Notes: generated by a model from the letters alone, not told the origin. DNA of 64,000 bases from Tritrichomonas musculus (GCA_039105265.1 JAPFFF010000067.1:1-64000), one strand, 5' to 3'; shown: positions 37,381 to 47,394, counted from the stretch's first letter. Made by a program: numbers and translations.

Positions 37381-38556
37381 ATGGAAAGCTATATTGCTGA
37401 TAAGAAAAAACTGTACACTGCTATTCTCGAATTTCTAGAAAATTCAGATGAGAATTTGGATGACACAGCGAATGATATATATTTTGAAAGATTATCTCCA
37501 ATTGAAGATTGTGAAAACATGAAAGACTTTTTGCGAATCATCAAAAATATCAGTGACGAACACCACCGTGATACCAATTTCATCACCAGAACTAAACAGC
37601 TTCTTCTTCATTATAAACAGCAAATCAAACAAACCTTGTCAAATGAAGAAATATTCAATCTTTTTGCAGACAACAAATTACTTGTTCATTTTCTATTGAC
37701 AAATGACATCATAAAAATGACAGACAAGATTTGTTATGAAATGATGAATAAATATGAATCTGAAGATAACCGTTACTGTCACTTTTTCTATACAGAGCTT
37801 GAACAATTTTTAGGTGAAGAGAAAATGAAAAGCGTTAAAAACGAACTTTTAGATAAGTCAGAAATTATTTTTGACAACTATGATTTGAAACGCCAAGAAG
37901 GCGAGAATGACTCATACATTTGTGCAATGATACGAAATGATTCAGTTGAAGAATTCATTTCATATGTGACTCGTAGTAACTATTCACTTTCAAGCAAAAT
38001 TACGCCATCAATTTTTGAGACCAATTCGTTTTTAATCGAAAAAAATGAGATGACGCTGATTGAATATTCAGCCTTCTTTGGATCGATTCAAATTTTTCAA
38101 TATTTGATGATGAATAAAGTTGAATTGAAACCATCTCTGTGGCTTTATGTGATTCATTCAAACAATGCAGACCTGTTCCATATACTTGAAACAAATAAAG
38201 TTTGTCCACCCGAATTCGAGAAAGAAAATGAAAAAGAATTAAACAAATCAAATAACAAATATTTGAGAATCCTTATTGAATCAATTAAATGTCATCACAA
38301 TGATTTCGCAAACTACATTCAGAATACTTTTCTGTTTCAAGAAGAAAAAGATCCAAAAAGAGACGAAACGATTATTTTTAATTGTATAAAATATCATAAT
38401 TACTATTTCTTTGAAACAGAAACTATCAAAGATTATGGATTCTTCGGTTTGAGCATCTACAAATATAAAGAACTTTTCAACCTTTTATTGAAAGAGAAAG
38501 AAGAAGAAAACAAATCAAAAATTATTCAAATTTCAAATATTTTTATGAAGAACTAA
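37381..38556 (+). CDS. DUF3447 ankyrin-like protein, short form
   Basis: From MESYIADKKKLYTAILEFLE (ATG at 37381) the protein has 391 residues. I prefer this start to one 18 codons upstream because it aligns with MDISEYITNKKEIQNKLITF of the larger paralogue at 39464-42349 and follows an Inr-like TCAAATT. The hallmark blocks are KRQEGENDSYICAMIRNDSV, then SIFETNSFLIEKNEMTLIEY and SAFFGSIQIFQYLMMNKVEL: the trichomonad DUF3447 domain, built from degenerate ankyrin-like helices. The C-terminus breaks off (KEKEEENKSKIIQISNIFMK) before the regular ankyrin repeats the paralogue has. Its function is unknown and it is probably a protein-interaction scaffold. Truncation relative to the paralogue may make it a reduced family member. 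Confidence 0.85.
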   Translation: MESYIADKKKLYTAILEFLENSDENLDDTANDIYFERLSPIEDCENMKDFLRIIKNISDEHHRDTNFITRTKQLLLHYKQQIKQTLSNEEIFNLFADNKLLVHFLLTNDIIKMTDKICYEMMNKYESEDNRYCHFFYTELEQFLGEEKMKSVKNELLDKSEIIFDNYDLKRQEGENDSYICAMIRNDSVEEFISYVTRSNYSLSSKITPSIFETNSFLIEKNEMTLIEYSAFFGSIQIFQYLMMNKVELKPSLWLYVIHSNNADLFHILETNKVCPPEFEKENEKELNKSNNKYLRILIESIKCHHNDFANYIQNTFLFQEEKDPKRDETIIFNCIKYHNYYFFETETIKDYGFFGLSIYKYKELFNLLLKEKEEENKSKIIQISNIFMKN

Positions 38557-38825
38557 TTTATACAACTAGAATTCAATAAGATTACTTCATAAAATATTTT
38601 AATTCTGTTCGATAAATGAGTATTTTATGATATTTAAAATATTCAATGTTTTCATGACATTCATCAACATTCATTTTTTTTATAAAGTTTCTATATTTTT
38701 TTTATGGATCATCATTAGAAAAAGCAGTCAAAAATAATAACTTTGAATTTGTTTATTTTTGTTTATTATTAAAAGAGAAAGTAATACCAGAATATCTTTT
38801 CGTTGGAAATACTAATTTAAAACTA

Positions 38826-39173
38826 ATGGCAATTCCATCGACTATAACTTCAATTGGTATTTTTGCTTTCGGTGGATGTTCATCATTAACACATATATTG
38901 CTTCCATCTTCTCTAACTTCAATTAGAGATCTTGCTTTCTTTAGATGCACATCATTAATACAAATATCAATTCCATTATCTGTAACTTCAATTGGTGATT
39001 CTGCTTTCTATGGATGTTCATCATTGAAACAAATATCTATTCCATCACTTGTAACTTCAATTGGAAAGTATACTTTCTATGAATGTTCATCGTTAATGCA
39101 AATGTCAATTCCAGCAACTCTTGATATAAAAAATCTCTTAATACCATCGACAATGAAAGTTGTTAAATATTAA
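38826..39173 (+). CDS. Short BspA-type leucine-rich-repeat protein (probable fragment)
   Basis: A 115-residue frame with four to five 23-residue BspA (LRR_5) repeats of the form LPSSLTSIRDLAFFRCTSL and IPSLVTSIGKYTFYECSSL, ending IPATLDIKNLLIPSTMKVVK. BspA-like proteins are the largest putative surface family of trichomonads. Here there is no signal peptide or membrane anchor. Upstream the frame stays open to 38658 without an ATG and reads SSLEKAVKNNNFEFVY, which looks like part of an ankyrin repeat. This is probably a 5'-truncated or fused gene fragment rather than a complete gene. It sits ~270 bp after the short DUF3447 gene on the same strand. The gap 39174-39463 shows nothing. Confidence 0.6.
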   Translation: MAIPSTITSIGIFAFGGCSSLTHILLPSSLTSIRDLAFFRCTSLIQISIPLSVTSIGDSAFYGCSSLKQISIPSLVTSIGKYTFYECSSLMQMSIPATLDIKNLLIPSTMKVVKY

Positions 39174-39463
39174 TTAATAAAAATAAAGTTTATTCATTTA
39201 TTTTTTATTTTATATTTTAACTTTTAAAAACATTCAAATATTTAAGATTTTTTTTTTAATGATAAAAAGAAAATATAATATATATTTTAACTTAACTGTA
39301 TCGTTTTTGAAAAAAAACTGAAAACTGAGTTGATTATAATATGTTAATTCAAATAAATCGTTGTATCATTTCATTTATTTTGATCAGCACAAATGGATTA
39401 AAAAAAATAATAGAATTTTTTTTTCAGTTTAAATTTTTATTCAATTTTTCGAAATATGTGCAA

Positions 39464-42349
39464 TTATATTTTTATTGGCATTTTTTGGTCTGCTTTTTCA
39501 TTATTGGATTCTAAATAACTCGTTATTAGATAGTTTATTTGGATATCATCTGTTAATCCAATGTAATTCTTTAATTCGTAACAATATAGATTATTATTAT
39601 CTAAATAATCAAGAAGAATCTCCAAAAAATCGGATTTCCCATTAAGAATAATTGTTTTTATAATAGACTTTTCTTCAAAATTCGCAGAACCTTCTTTTAT
39701 TTTTTGCAAATGTGATATCATAAAAATATCAATTGATGGATTCAAAAGTAGCATTTTGAATAATTCAACATTTCCGAAAACAATAGCAAAGATTAGTGTT
39801 GAAAATTCTTCTATTATAATTTCATTAGTATTGGAAATTCGTGAAATTGTTTTTGTATTGATTTCAATGTTTGGTTGCGATAATAATAATTTAATCACTT
39901 TTTCATTACCCTTTGAAAAAGCAAAATGCAAAAGTGGGAGATTTATCACTTCCATTTTAGATAAAATGTAATGAAATGAAACATAATTTATATTGATTTC
40001 TGGATGTGATAACAATAATCTTATTATTTCTTCGCAATCATTTTCAATTGCCATATACAGCGGTGATTTACTTATGATTGATTTCTCATCAGATATTTTA
40101 AAATCAGTATTGACATTGATATCATCATGTACTAATAACAGTTTGGTTATGTCATTCTGTTTCTTTAATAATGATATTGATAAAGGATTCCATTCATATT
40201 TCGTGGCATCTATTAGACTTGTTCCTTTGGCATTAATATCAATATTTTTCGAGTTTAATAATAGTGAAATTATTTCCATATCTCCATCATATAAAGCAAT
40301 GTTTAGAGTCGTATCTTTTGTCTTTTCAGGTCTGTTAAAAATGCTTTTTATTGTTTCAGTCATAATTTTTTTATTTATTTTGATATGATGATTTTTTAAT
40401 AAAAATTGAATGACTTCTTTGTTTTTGTTTTTGACAGCTAGGTGTAATACAGTTTCATGGATTATATAAGTTGTTGAACCTGAAGCTTTTGAAACAATAG
40501 ATTTTTTATTTACTTTAATAGATGGATGATTCAATAGCATTTCTGTAATCACCAAATTGTTTTCTCGAATAGCTAGATGTAAAGGAGTTTCATTGTATTG
40601 ATTTTCATTGTTTTTGCTGGTTGATTTTTTGTTCACATTAATATTTGAATGAGACAATAATAATTTAACGATTTCAATATTTTTATTTTTAATTGCCATA
40701 TATAATGGTGTCATTTCTGTTCGATTATTGTCAATTGTGCTAATTGACTTTGCATTAATGTCAATATCTTTTCTTTGTAATAACAATTCAACGATATTTG
40801 AATAGCCAAGGTTTATAGCTTCATGTAATGGTAAACTTAAACTAATAAAGTAATTTTCCATTGCATTTGTTGATAAATAATGCTTATTTCCAATATTAAC
40901 ATCGAATTCTGGATATGCTAAAAATATTTTTATTATTTCAATATTTAAGTTGGTTATTGCAAAAATAATTGGTGCCGATTCCTTATATTCTAAAAATCCA
41001 TTTGCTGATTGAGCTCTGAAAATACTTTTATAATTGATATCAGGTTTTCGTCTTGATAATATTAATTTTACCATTTGTAAATTGTTGTTACACACAGACA
41101 AAGATAATGCATTTTGAGTTATTTCAGAATTATTATTGCTATACATTGCAACATCGAAGTCGAGATTAATGCCTTTTTGTTCTAATAAAAGTTCTACAAT
41201 CTTATATTTATCAGAAAAAATTGCGTCAAATAATAATGATGATACATATTTTGGATTTGAATTATGGTTAAACAATTCATTTATTTTGATCTTTTTTTGT
41301 TCTATCAATTTTTTAACAATAAAATAATAATCATTACAACATAACTGACAATAGTTTGAAGGATGAAATTCATTAGGCAAATAGGCATAATTATGACACA
41401 TTATACTATACAAGCTTAAGGATTCACTTTTGTCTTGCATATAATTGCTAATAAAATAGTTAACAATGTCATTATGATAGCACTTAACAGCTGTCATAAT
41501 GCACTGTTCATATGAATCTTTAAGTGGTTTGACATGAGAGTCTTCCAAATATCTAATCAATTCAGCACTACTTGAATGAATTGCATAATCCCACAACGAT
41601 GAAGACATTTCAACACCATTCTGAATCAAATACATAAATATTTGAATTGAGCCAAAAAAGGCTGAATATTCAATTAAAGTTGGATTATTTTTTGCCAAAT
41701 AAAAATTTGTTTCAAAAATTGAACTTTTTATCTTGCTTTTTAAAGGAAAATTAGTTTTATTGGTATAAATAATAAATTCTTTAACTGAATCTTCGCGGAT
41801 TAGTTGACATATATAAGAATCATTCTCTCCAATTTGGCGTTTTTCATTAAAATTTGAAAAAATATTTTCATCTGATAGTAACTCATCTTTAATTTTTTGA
41901 CTTTTATTTTCATCAATTAATTTTTTGATTTCTGGGTAAAAATAGTAGCTATAAAAGAATTCCTTATCTGATAATAAATCATTTGCAATTTGTTGATTCA
42001 AAATTAATATTTGGTTTTCTAAAAGGCACAAGAGAATCCTTTTGTCTTTTTTAAAAAACGAATACATTTCATCATTTGGGAAATAGTGTTTTAATTCATT
42101 CTGATAATTAATAATTATACTGTCAATTTTCTTAAGGAAATTTGGATTTCTATGGTGATTACAATGTATAAACAGTAGTAAATAAAGAAAGGCTCTGAAT
42201 TCATTTTCATCTTCTTGGATTTTGTTATCGCCCAAAAATTGAATCAATTCTTTTAACTTATCTGCATAATCAGAATCATTATCATCTAAAAAAGTAATCA
42301 ATTTATTTTGTATTTCTTTTTTATTGGTGATGTATTCGCTGATATCCAT
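39464..42349 (-). CDS. Large DUF3447 + ankyrin-repeat protein
   Basis: A 961-residue protein. Residues ~1-280 are the DUF3447 region (KRQIGENDSYICQLIREDSV, IEYSAFFGSIQIFMYLI) and are clearly paralogous to the gene at 37381-38556. From ~310 to ~920 there are about 14 ankyrin repeats of the type TPLYMAIKNKNIEIVKLLLS followed by H.NINVN. Most are separated by a longer variable loop (KKSTSKNNENQYNE), so the period is ~45-50 residues instead of 33. There is no signal or membrane segment, so it is likely an intracellular binding scaffold. An Inr-like TCATTTGACA lies ~25 bases before the ATG. The intact frame over 2.9 kb indicates a functional gene. It is convergent with the BspA fragment. Confidence 0.93.
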   Translation of the reverse strand: MDISEYITNKKEIQNKLITFLDDNDSDYADKLKELIQFLGDNKIQEDENEFRAFLYLLLFIHCNHHRNPNFLKKIDSIIINYQNELKHYFPNDEMYSFFKKDKRILLCLLENQILILNQQIANDLLSDKEFFYSYYFYPEIKKLIDENKSQKIKDELLSDENIFSNFNEKRQIGENDSYICQLIREDSVKEFIIYTNKTNFPLKSKIKSSIFETNFYLAKNNPTLIEYSAFFGSIQIFMYLIQNGVEMSSSLWDYAIHSSSAELIRYLEDSHVKPLKDSYEQCIMTAVKCYHNDIVNYFISNYMQDKSESLSLYSIMCHNYAYLPNEFHPSNYCQLCCNDYYFIVKKLIEQKKIKINELFNHNSNPKYVSSLLFDAIFSDKYKIVELLLEQKGINLDFDVAMYSNNNSEITQNALSLSVCNNNLQMVKLILSRRKPDINYKSIFRAQSANGFLEYKESAPIIFAITNLNIEIIKIFLAYPEFDVNIGNKHYLSTNAMENYFISLSLPLHEAINLGYSNIVELLLQRKDIDINAKSISTIDNNRTEMTPLYMAIKNKNIEIVKLLLSHSNINVNKKSTSKNNENQYNETPLHLAIRENNLVITEMLLNHPSIKVNKKSIVSKASGSTTYIIHETVLHLAVKNKNKEVIQFLLKNHHIKINKKIMTETIKSIFNRPEKTKDTTLNIALYDGDMEIISLLLNSKNIDINAKGTSLIDATKYEWNPLSISLLKKQNDITKLLLVHDDINVNTDFKISDEKSIISKSPLYMAIENDCEEIIRLLLSHPEININYVSFHYILSKMEVINLPLLHFAFSKGNEKVIKLLLSQPNIEINTKTISRISNTNEIIIEEFSTLIFAIVFGNVELFKMLLLNPSIDIFMISHLQKIKEGSANFEEKSIIKTIILNGKSDFLEILLDYLDNNNLYCYELKNYIGLTDDIQINYLITSYLESNNEKADQKMPIKI

Positions 42350-42369
42350 TACAATTATATTAAATTTTT

Positions 42370-42379
42370 GTCAAATGAA
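42370..42379 (-). promoter_or_regulatory. Inr-like initiator upstream of ankyrin gene
   Basis: Minus-strand TCATTTGACA lies 21-30 bases before the ATG at 42349. Confidence 0.4.
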
Positions 42380-42538
42380 TTGAAATTGTAATATCATAAA
42401 TTTGGAAAATAATTTTGTAGGAATAATTCAAAAATTCTATGTCTTGTTTTATTTTTCCAAATGGAAAATTTGTGAAATGTGATATAAAATGTTAGAATCC
42501 TAACAAAGCCATTCTATTTAAATAATAATTTCTTGACG

Positions 42539-42877
42539 ACAATCAGAAATGCGGAATCACAGTTAAAATTGTCCTTGATATGCTACATCCACAGTCGTAA
42601 TTACATCCACCGAGACCTGAAGCCATCGAACATTTTACTGAGCAAAGATGGCCACATGCGAATCAGCGATTTCGGCCTTGCGAATGAAAATATTGAAACA
42701 TCGCAAACTAATGGAGTTGGAACACTCAGATTCATGGCACCTGAACTTTTGGCTGCAGATGAAAACGACGATCGTCGTTTCAGGAAGCTATCCAAAGTTC
42801 AACTTGAAAAATGCAGCCATTGGAGTCCTTCCTCCTTTGCTAAACACAATTGTGAAATATATCCATGGAAATCTTAA
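42539..42877 (+). pseudogene. Protein kinase catalytic-core fragment
   Basis: The frame contains YIHSRNYIHRDLKPSNILLS (catalytic loop), ISDFGLANE (magnesium loop) and GTLRFMAPELL (activation-segment APE), so it is a eukaryotic-type kinase, TKL-like by the trichomonad family look. It lacks an ATG, the glycine loop and the VAIK lysine upstream. After APELLAADENDD the sequence leaves the kinase pattern, with no helix-F DVYSFG motif. It is a two-sided truncated remnant. Its GC content is higher than the surroundings, as expected of once-conserved coding sequence. Confidence 0.75.
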
Positions 42878-43347
42878 TATCATTTTTAGAGAAAGAGTTA
42901 TTGACAAATGATGTAAAAATTTCCAAATATATTTTGTGTTGAAATTTCAAACACCCATTCAAAATTTTTGTGAAGTGATATCAGTTTTGACTACAAATTA
43001 ATATTGCTTTTTCAGGTAAAAATTTATTTATTCGCGTTTAACATGTGAAATAGCTTTTTTTGAATCCAAGAATTGAGAATTTTTGAATTGATTTTCAAAA
43101 TATAATGGAATTACTGTAACCTTTAATGAAATGGAAGATTAATAAAAAAGTTATATTCTAATATTTTTTTTAGTGTTGATTTTTATTTTATTAATCTCAG
43201 TTTATTTTCTTTCTCTGTGTTTAATTATAAGAATAATAGATAAATATACATCTGCAATCAACGAAAAAGATAATTTTTGGTGGCCAATTCTTTTTTTAAT
43301 CCAATATTTAAAATAATTTTTATTTTTCATTTTTGTGAATTTAAATA
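42878..43347. other. Intergenic spacer, nothing recognised
   Basis: 470 bp of AT-rich sequence between the kinase fragment and the IBD gene. I see no open frame of note, repeat or RNA gene. Confidence 0.5.
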
Positions 43348-43947
43348 TCACCCTTTATTTTCACTTGGCATATTTTCAAATAAAACATCATAAAAATTGT
43401 CATTTTCATCATCATCAAGGCAAAATTCAATCTTTTCTTCTTCTTCTTCTTCTTTTTGTTTTTTTCTGCGTTTTCTTACTTTTGGAGTGGCAATTTCATC
43501 GGGTAATGGATTTTTTTTCCGAAGTGACCATTTTCTTAATTCTTTGGAGCTACTAGATAAATAAGGAATTGTTTTTATTAATTTTGTAGCACTATTATTT
43601 TTGATCTTAACAGTAATATAACCCATTTTGGAAAGAGACCAGTTAATTGCAGATTTGCTTTTAGAAATCAATAATTGTAATTGCCTCGTGTTGATTGCAA
43701 TGTAGTCGTCAAACCAACAAATTCCGCAAACTAAATATCTCTTCCATTTTCCTTCTTCATCCTTTTCGCAATATTTACGAATGCAATTCAAAACATCTGT
43801 CAGTGTTTCAATTTGTCGATTTCGTTTATATCTGAAATTCTGTGAACTAACATTTTTTTGAATTTGTTCATACAACTCTTTATCTTCAATTGATAAAATA
43901 TTGATATACTCGGGGTTTCCTTGAGGACCTTGTTGTTTCTTTATCAT
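43348..43947 (-). CDS. Initiator-binding (IBD) domain protein, IBP39-like, short form
   Basis: A 199-residue protein. Residues ~20-135 match the transcription-initiator DNA-binding domain (IBD) first known from Trichomonas vaginalis IBP39: KRYLVCGICWFDDYIAINTR, QLQLLISKSKSAINWSLSKM, GYITVK. IBP39 binds the Inr element and through its C-domain contacts RNA polymerase II. Here the C-domain is absent. It is replaced by a basic stretch (KVRKRRKKQK, a likely nuclear signal) and an acidic tail (KEEEEEEKIEFCLDDDENDN). It is probably a nuclear DNA-binding protein, a paralogue of the core initiator factor. The gene carries its own Inr-like TCATTTTTA 9-17 bases before the ATG, so self-regulation is possible. 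Confidence 0.85.
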   Translation of the reverse strand: MIKKQQGPQGNPEYINILSIEDKELYEQIQKNVSSQNFRYKRNRQIETLTDVLNCIRKYCEKDEEGKWKRYLVCGICWFDDYIAINTRQLQLLISKSKSAINWSLSKMGYITVKIKNNSATKLIKTIPYLSSSSKELRKWSLRKKNPLPDEIATPKVRKRRKKQKEEEEEEKIEFCLDDDENDNFYDVLFENMPSENKG

Positions 43948-43955
43948 TTTTTATT

Positions 43956-43964
43956 TAAAAATGA
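43956..43964 (-). promoter_or_regulatory. Inr-like initiator upstream of the IBD gene
   Basis: Minus-strand TCATTTTTA lies 9-17 bases before the ATG at 43947. It is among the best Inr matches I saw, and the downstream gene itself encodes an Inr-binding domain. Confidence 0.5.
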
Positions 43965-44339
43965 ATCTCACATGAGGTGAATAATATGAAATTAAAAAAT
44001 ATAAAACTTTTTGAAGTCAAAAAATTTTTTTTCAAACTTTTTGAAAGTAAAACAAATTTTAGGAGAATTCTTATATAAAGTCAAAAAAATAATGGAATAT
44101 AAATTTTGGAAAATTTAAGCTTCTAAAAGTATAAAATAGTAATATATATACAAGTGTAAATATGCAAAATGCATAAAAATTATAAAATCAACAAATATTA
44201 TATTTATTCTGAGTTCTTTGAATGTTTGTTCTCAAGAATAAAGACTCTATAGATTATTATTTATAATATAAACCATGAAAATAAAACTAATTTTGTTCAT
44301 TTAAAATTTCGAAACAAAATATTACATTATTTTTTCTTA
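43965..44339. other. Intergenic spacer with ctttttgaa motifs
   Basis: AT-rich, no gene. It contains aactttttgaagtcaaaaaa near 44008 and aactttttgaaag near 44036, variants of the half-site seen in the palindromes at 27655 and 58434. Confidence 0.5.
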
Positions 44340-45158
44340 TTAAAAAAATTTTATGACATTACATAAAAATGGTGGTTTATCAATCAATTTATTTTTTCCA
44401 AAAATCAAATGATAAGAATATTCAAATACTCTTCCGCAATAATATCCTGGATAAGGTTTCCATTCTTTATGCTTTCTCGACCAGTCTCTTCCTTTTGTGA
44501 TCAATTTTCTGTAAAAATCAATACTGTGAGTTCGAATCATTTCAGCTTTTATGAAAAAAGTTGAGCATGAAGGAAATGAATTGTAACCTTCCCAATCAAT
44601 TCTCATATCATCAAAGAAATAACTCATCAAATCATAAAAACTATATGGCGGACTTTGTAAATCCCAGGATGACTTTTTGGTGAAGTTTTCGTCATTCCAA
44701 TAATCGAAATAACCGTTATACTCATAATCATTAAAAATTGTCTTGTTTTCCATGTCAAGAAGGCATTCAGTGATATTTCCATGATGCCAATGTTCAATGT
44801 GTTCATCTGTTATTACATATGTTTTGGCTAGGTCATCTTGGTAATGATCTACAAAAAATTCAAGTAATCGAATATTTTAAATACAATCGTCAAATCTTGT
44901 TTCTTGGTTGCATTCCAATTCTAGGCTGTTTATTTTATTTTTTGTTAGTGATTCTCTGACTTTATGATCTGAATCGCAGGTTGTTATTAGAACTAAGTAT
45001 TTTGGTAAATATTTATATTTTAATTTAATATAAAATGGTTTTCCTGGCTGCTTTAAAAGAAAAATTATCTTAATACCCAAAATAAAAATAATAGGGTAAG
45101 TCATTATTTTAAAGTTTTCAGTCGTTGGAATTCGAAAAAATTCATGCAAATTTCTCAT
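44340..45158 (-). pseudogene. DUF3431/glycosyltransferase-like type II membrane protein with one in-frame stop
   Basis: Two open frames (45158-44877 and 44753-44340) are the same reading frame, interrupted by a single TAA at 44877-44879. The sequence reads straight through it: CNQETRFDDCI, stop, NIRLLEFFVDHYQDDLAKTY. In total 272 sense codons plus this stop. The N-terminus has one hydrophobic segment (TYPIIFILGIKIIFLL), giving a type II, Golgi-like topology. The core KYLVLITTCDSDHKVRES, then SCSTFFIKAEMIRTHSIDFY and GRVFEYSYHLIFG resembles DUF3431-type glycosyltransferase-like proteins. Everything else is intact, so the stop is recent, polymorphic, read through, or a sequencing error. A divergent decayed gene of similar kind lies just upstream. 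Confidence 0.65.
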
Positions 45159-45424
45159 TCAAAATAATGAATTGTTGCTCACAATTTTAAGTTTCAACGA
45201 TCAATTTCTAATCAATTATTCAGAATACTTTATCTAATGAAAGATAATTAGTGTATATCTCTCTCTTTCTATTTATTCGCTGTTATTATATTTTTTTTAG
45301 GAAAGATTATAATCAAATCGATCTTTTAACTCTAGTTTTTTGTAAAATATCTCATATCCACAGAATAATTCCAAAATTTATTTTGGAAATACAAGTTAGA
45401 GGCAAAAGCTAAAAAGATTGTAAT

Positions 45425-46012
45425 TTGATACAAACCGATAAATATGCATATGAAATAGCAATTTTTGGGATGGCATTAAAATATAATTATTCAACTCTTC
45501 GTTTTTTCTTTAATAATCTTTCATGCACTGGTTTTGATTGCGCATTAATTCTTTTATATTGTAATATAGATCAAATGGCATTCAAATACATAATCAACTA
45601 TTCATATCAATTTGAAATTATTCTGATTATTATCGAAACAGCCAAATTATTAAACAAAAACCAGAATTAAAATATAATCCGATAGATTATTTTCGAATTC
45701 TTTATGTTATTGGGATTTTCATTTTAACTTTACCAATTGTTTATATGTCAGTCGTTTTTTCGACAAGTATTACATGCTTTTTTGTCGGATGTAGGTGATG
45801 AAATGTTTCAACAGGATTTTGGACAATACAATTTTACAGAAAGTGTTTATATATTGTGAAGAAACTCGAATCTCACTCAAAAAGACATATTTTTGGATTT
45901 TTAAATACCAAAAAATTGACCAATGACATATCATATTTATATGTTGACACATTTTCTTGTTGGAAAAATGAATTATAGAAAAATGTATATTAACATTTAC
46001 CATCCAAATAAT
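45425..46012 (+). pseudogene. Decayed glycosyltransferase-like gene
   Basis: It begins in one frame (YEIAIFGMALKYNYSTLRFF, CTGFDCALILLYCNIDQMAF), shifts frame after 45670 (KYNPIDYFRILYVIG), and shifts again near 45775 (HAFLSDVGDEMFQQDFGQYN, FTESVYIL), with further stops. The order sugar-donor-like segment, then a DVGD/DVRD-type acidic motif, then DPF-like DEMFQQDFG resembles trichomonad glycosyltransferases of the same general kind as the gene on the opposite strand. No ATG is in frame at the start. Identification is by pattern only. Confidence 0.45.
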
Positions 46013-46094
46013 TGAAAAGAAAAAAAAAAAAAAATTAAAATCATGTTTGATTGATTGATAAAACAAAATAAAAAAAGTAATTAGAAATTAGAAT

Positions 46095-46162
46095 TTATTG
46101 ATTATTAGTATTATTGAGTATTGCGAGAATATGACTTTCACCCAATAAATCAAATAATGATT
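46095..46162 (-). pseudogene. C-terminal cap of dispersed ankyrin gene
   Basis: The minus strand reads SLFDLLGESHILAILNNTNN then Q and a TAA stop, the typical ending of trichomonad ankyrin proteins after the last repeat. It lies in the right order and on the right strand behind ankyrin module 9 and has no internal stop. Confidence 0.55.
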
Positions 46163-46232
46163 GTCATAAATAATAATAGGAAAATCATGAAATCTAAATA
46201 AAAAGCTTTGAAAATAAACATATAATGAATAT

Positions 46233-46328
46233 TATTTTTGACATCAAGATCGATTTTCTCATTTGTTAATAAAACTTTAATGATATCATTATTTTTTTTC
46301 TTTATTGCTAAGTGCAATGCTGTCTCAT
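46233..46328 (-). pseudogene. Ankyrin module 9
   Basis: Reads TALHLAIKKKNNDIIKVLLT then NEKIDLDVK, one complete repeat with no stop. Stops occur in the spacers on both sides. Confidence 0.8.
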
Positions 46329-46490
46329 GTAAATTAATAAATTAATTTCATTAAATTATTTTGGAAATGGTTACGATTGATGAATTATTATAAATATTAT
46401 GTGATTAAAATGCTATGAATTTTTAATTATTATATTAAAATGATATAAACTTTTCAAATTAAAAATTTTATTAAAAATTTTATAGATTAA
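46329..46490 (-). repeat. Spacer 8-9, degenerate ~25-bp repeat
   Basis: About 160 bp of AT-rich sequence with the recurring word tttcattaaat/tattaaaa at intervals of ~25 bp. Confidence 0.55.
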
Positions 46491-46588
46491 AAATCGATTT
46501 CATATTAATATCAATTTTTGGATTAGTTAACAAAAGTTTAACAATATCTGAGTTGCTTTCTTCAACGGCATCATATAATGCTGTTTTA
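46491..46588 (-). pseudogene. Ankyrin module 8
   Basis: Reads TALYDAVEESNSDIVKLLLT then NPKIDINMK, one stop-free repeat. Confidence 0.8.
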
Positions 46589-47300
46589 TTAAAAAGAACA
46601 ATTAATAAAATTTCATTATAACATTTGATGTAAATTTCATTAATAAATTATGATTTTAATTTTATTAAATATTGGATTTCGAATGTTATTAAATTATCTT
46701 ATTTCTGATTTCATTAAAATAATTCATTTTTAATTTTATTAAAATATCTATTTAGAATTGAATCAAAAAAAATTAATTTGAATGTTATGAAAATATTATT
46801 TTCTAATTTCATTAAAATACCTCAATTAAAATATGATTTTAATAATTGATTCAAATATGATGAAAAACTTTTTTAAAAATTATATAAAAATAAATACTTT
46901 CAAATGTAATTAAAGAAAGATGTTCTTAATGTTATTTAAAAAAAAATACTTTTAAATTCTATCAATATTCAAAATATTAAATTCCATCAAATCATTTGAT
47001 TTACAAATTTTATTAAAGTTTGTTTTTAATATTGTAAAAGTAGAATTTAAATGTAATGAAAAAATAAATTATGTAAATTTCATTGAATTAGATATGATTT
47101 AATGCGATTAATAGGAATGATTTTGGATTTTATTAAAATTTTGATTTTGATTTGATGATTTTATTTAATATCAAAATATGATTTAAATATTTGTTATTAA
47201 TTTTATTTAAATGATCAATGAAATATCATTTTATATTATGACTTAAAATTATATTAATAATCATTTTTTAATTATATTTAAAACTACAAAAAAAAAACTG
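46589..47300 (-). repeat. Spacer 7-8, degenerate ~25-bp tandem repeat
   Basis: About 710 bp, mostly tandem degenerate units. On the plus strand each unit starts aatttcattaaaata (variants aattttattaaa, aatgttattaaa, aattgaatcaaa) and is followed by 9-12 bases ending in t-runs. From 46630 to 46830, successive units start every 24-27 bp. No coding sequence. Confidence 0.7.
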
Positions 47301-47394
47301 TTTTTTCATTTATATTTATATTGGGATCAGTTAACAAAGTTTTTACAATGTCAATATTTCCTTTTTTTATGGCAAGGTACAATGATGTTCTTTT
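47301..47394 (-). pseudogene. Ankyrin module 7
   Basis: Reads TSLYLAIKKGNIDIVKTLLT then DPNININE, one stop-free repeat. Confidence 0.8.

Noticed and set aside
39756-41327. Plus-strand frames across the large ankyrin gene
   Set aside because: Antisense shadows; they repeat with the ankyrin period and have no independent features.
45770-46066. 98-codon minus-strand frame
   Set aside because: Starts in a low-complexity F-run over a poly-A tract and lies opposite the decayed glycosyltransferase-like relic; no domain seen.
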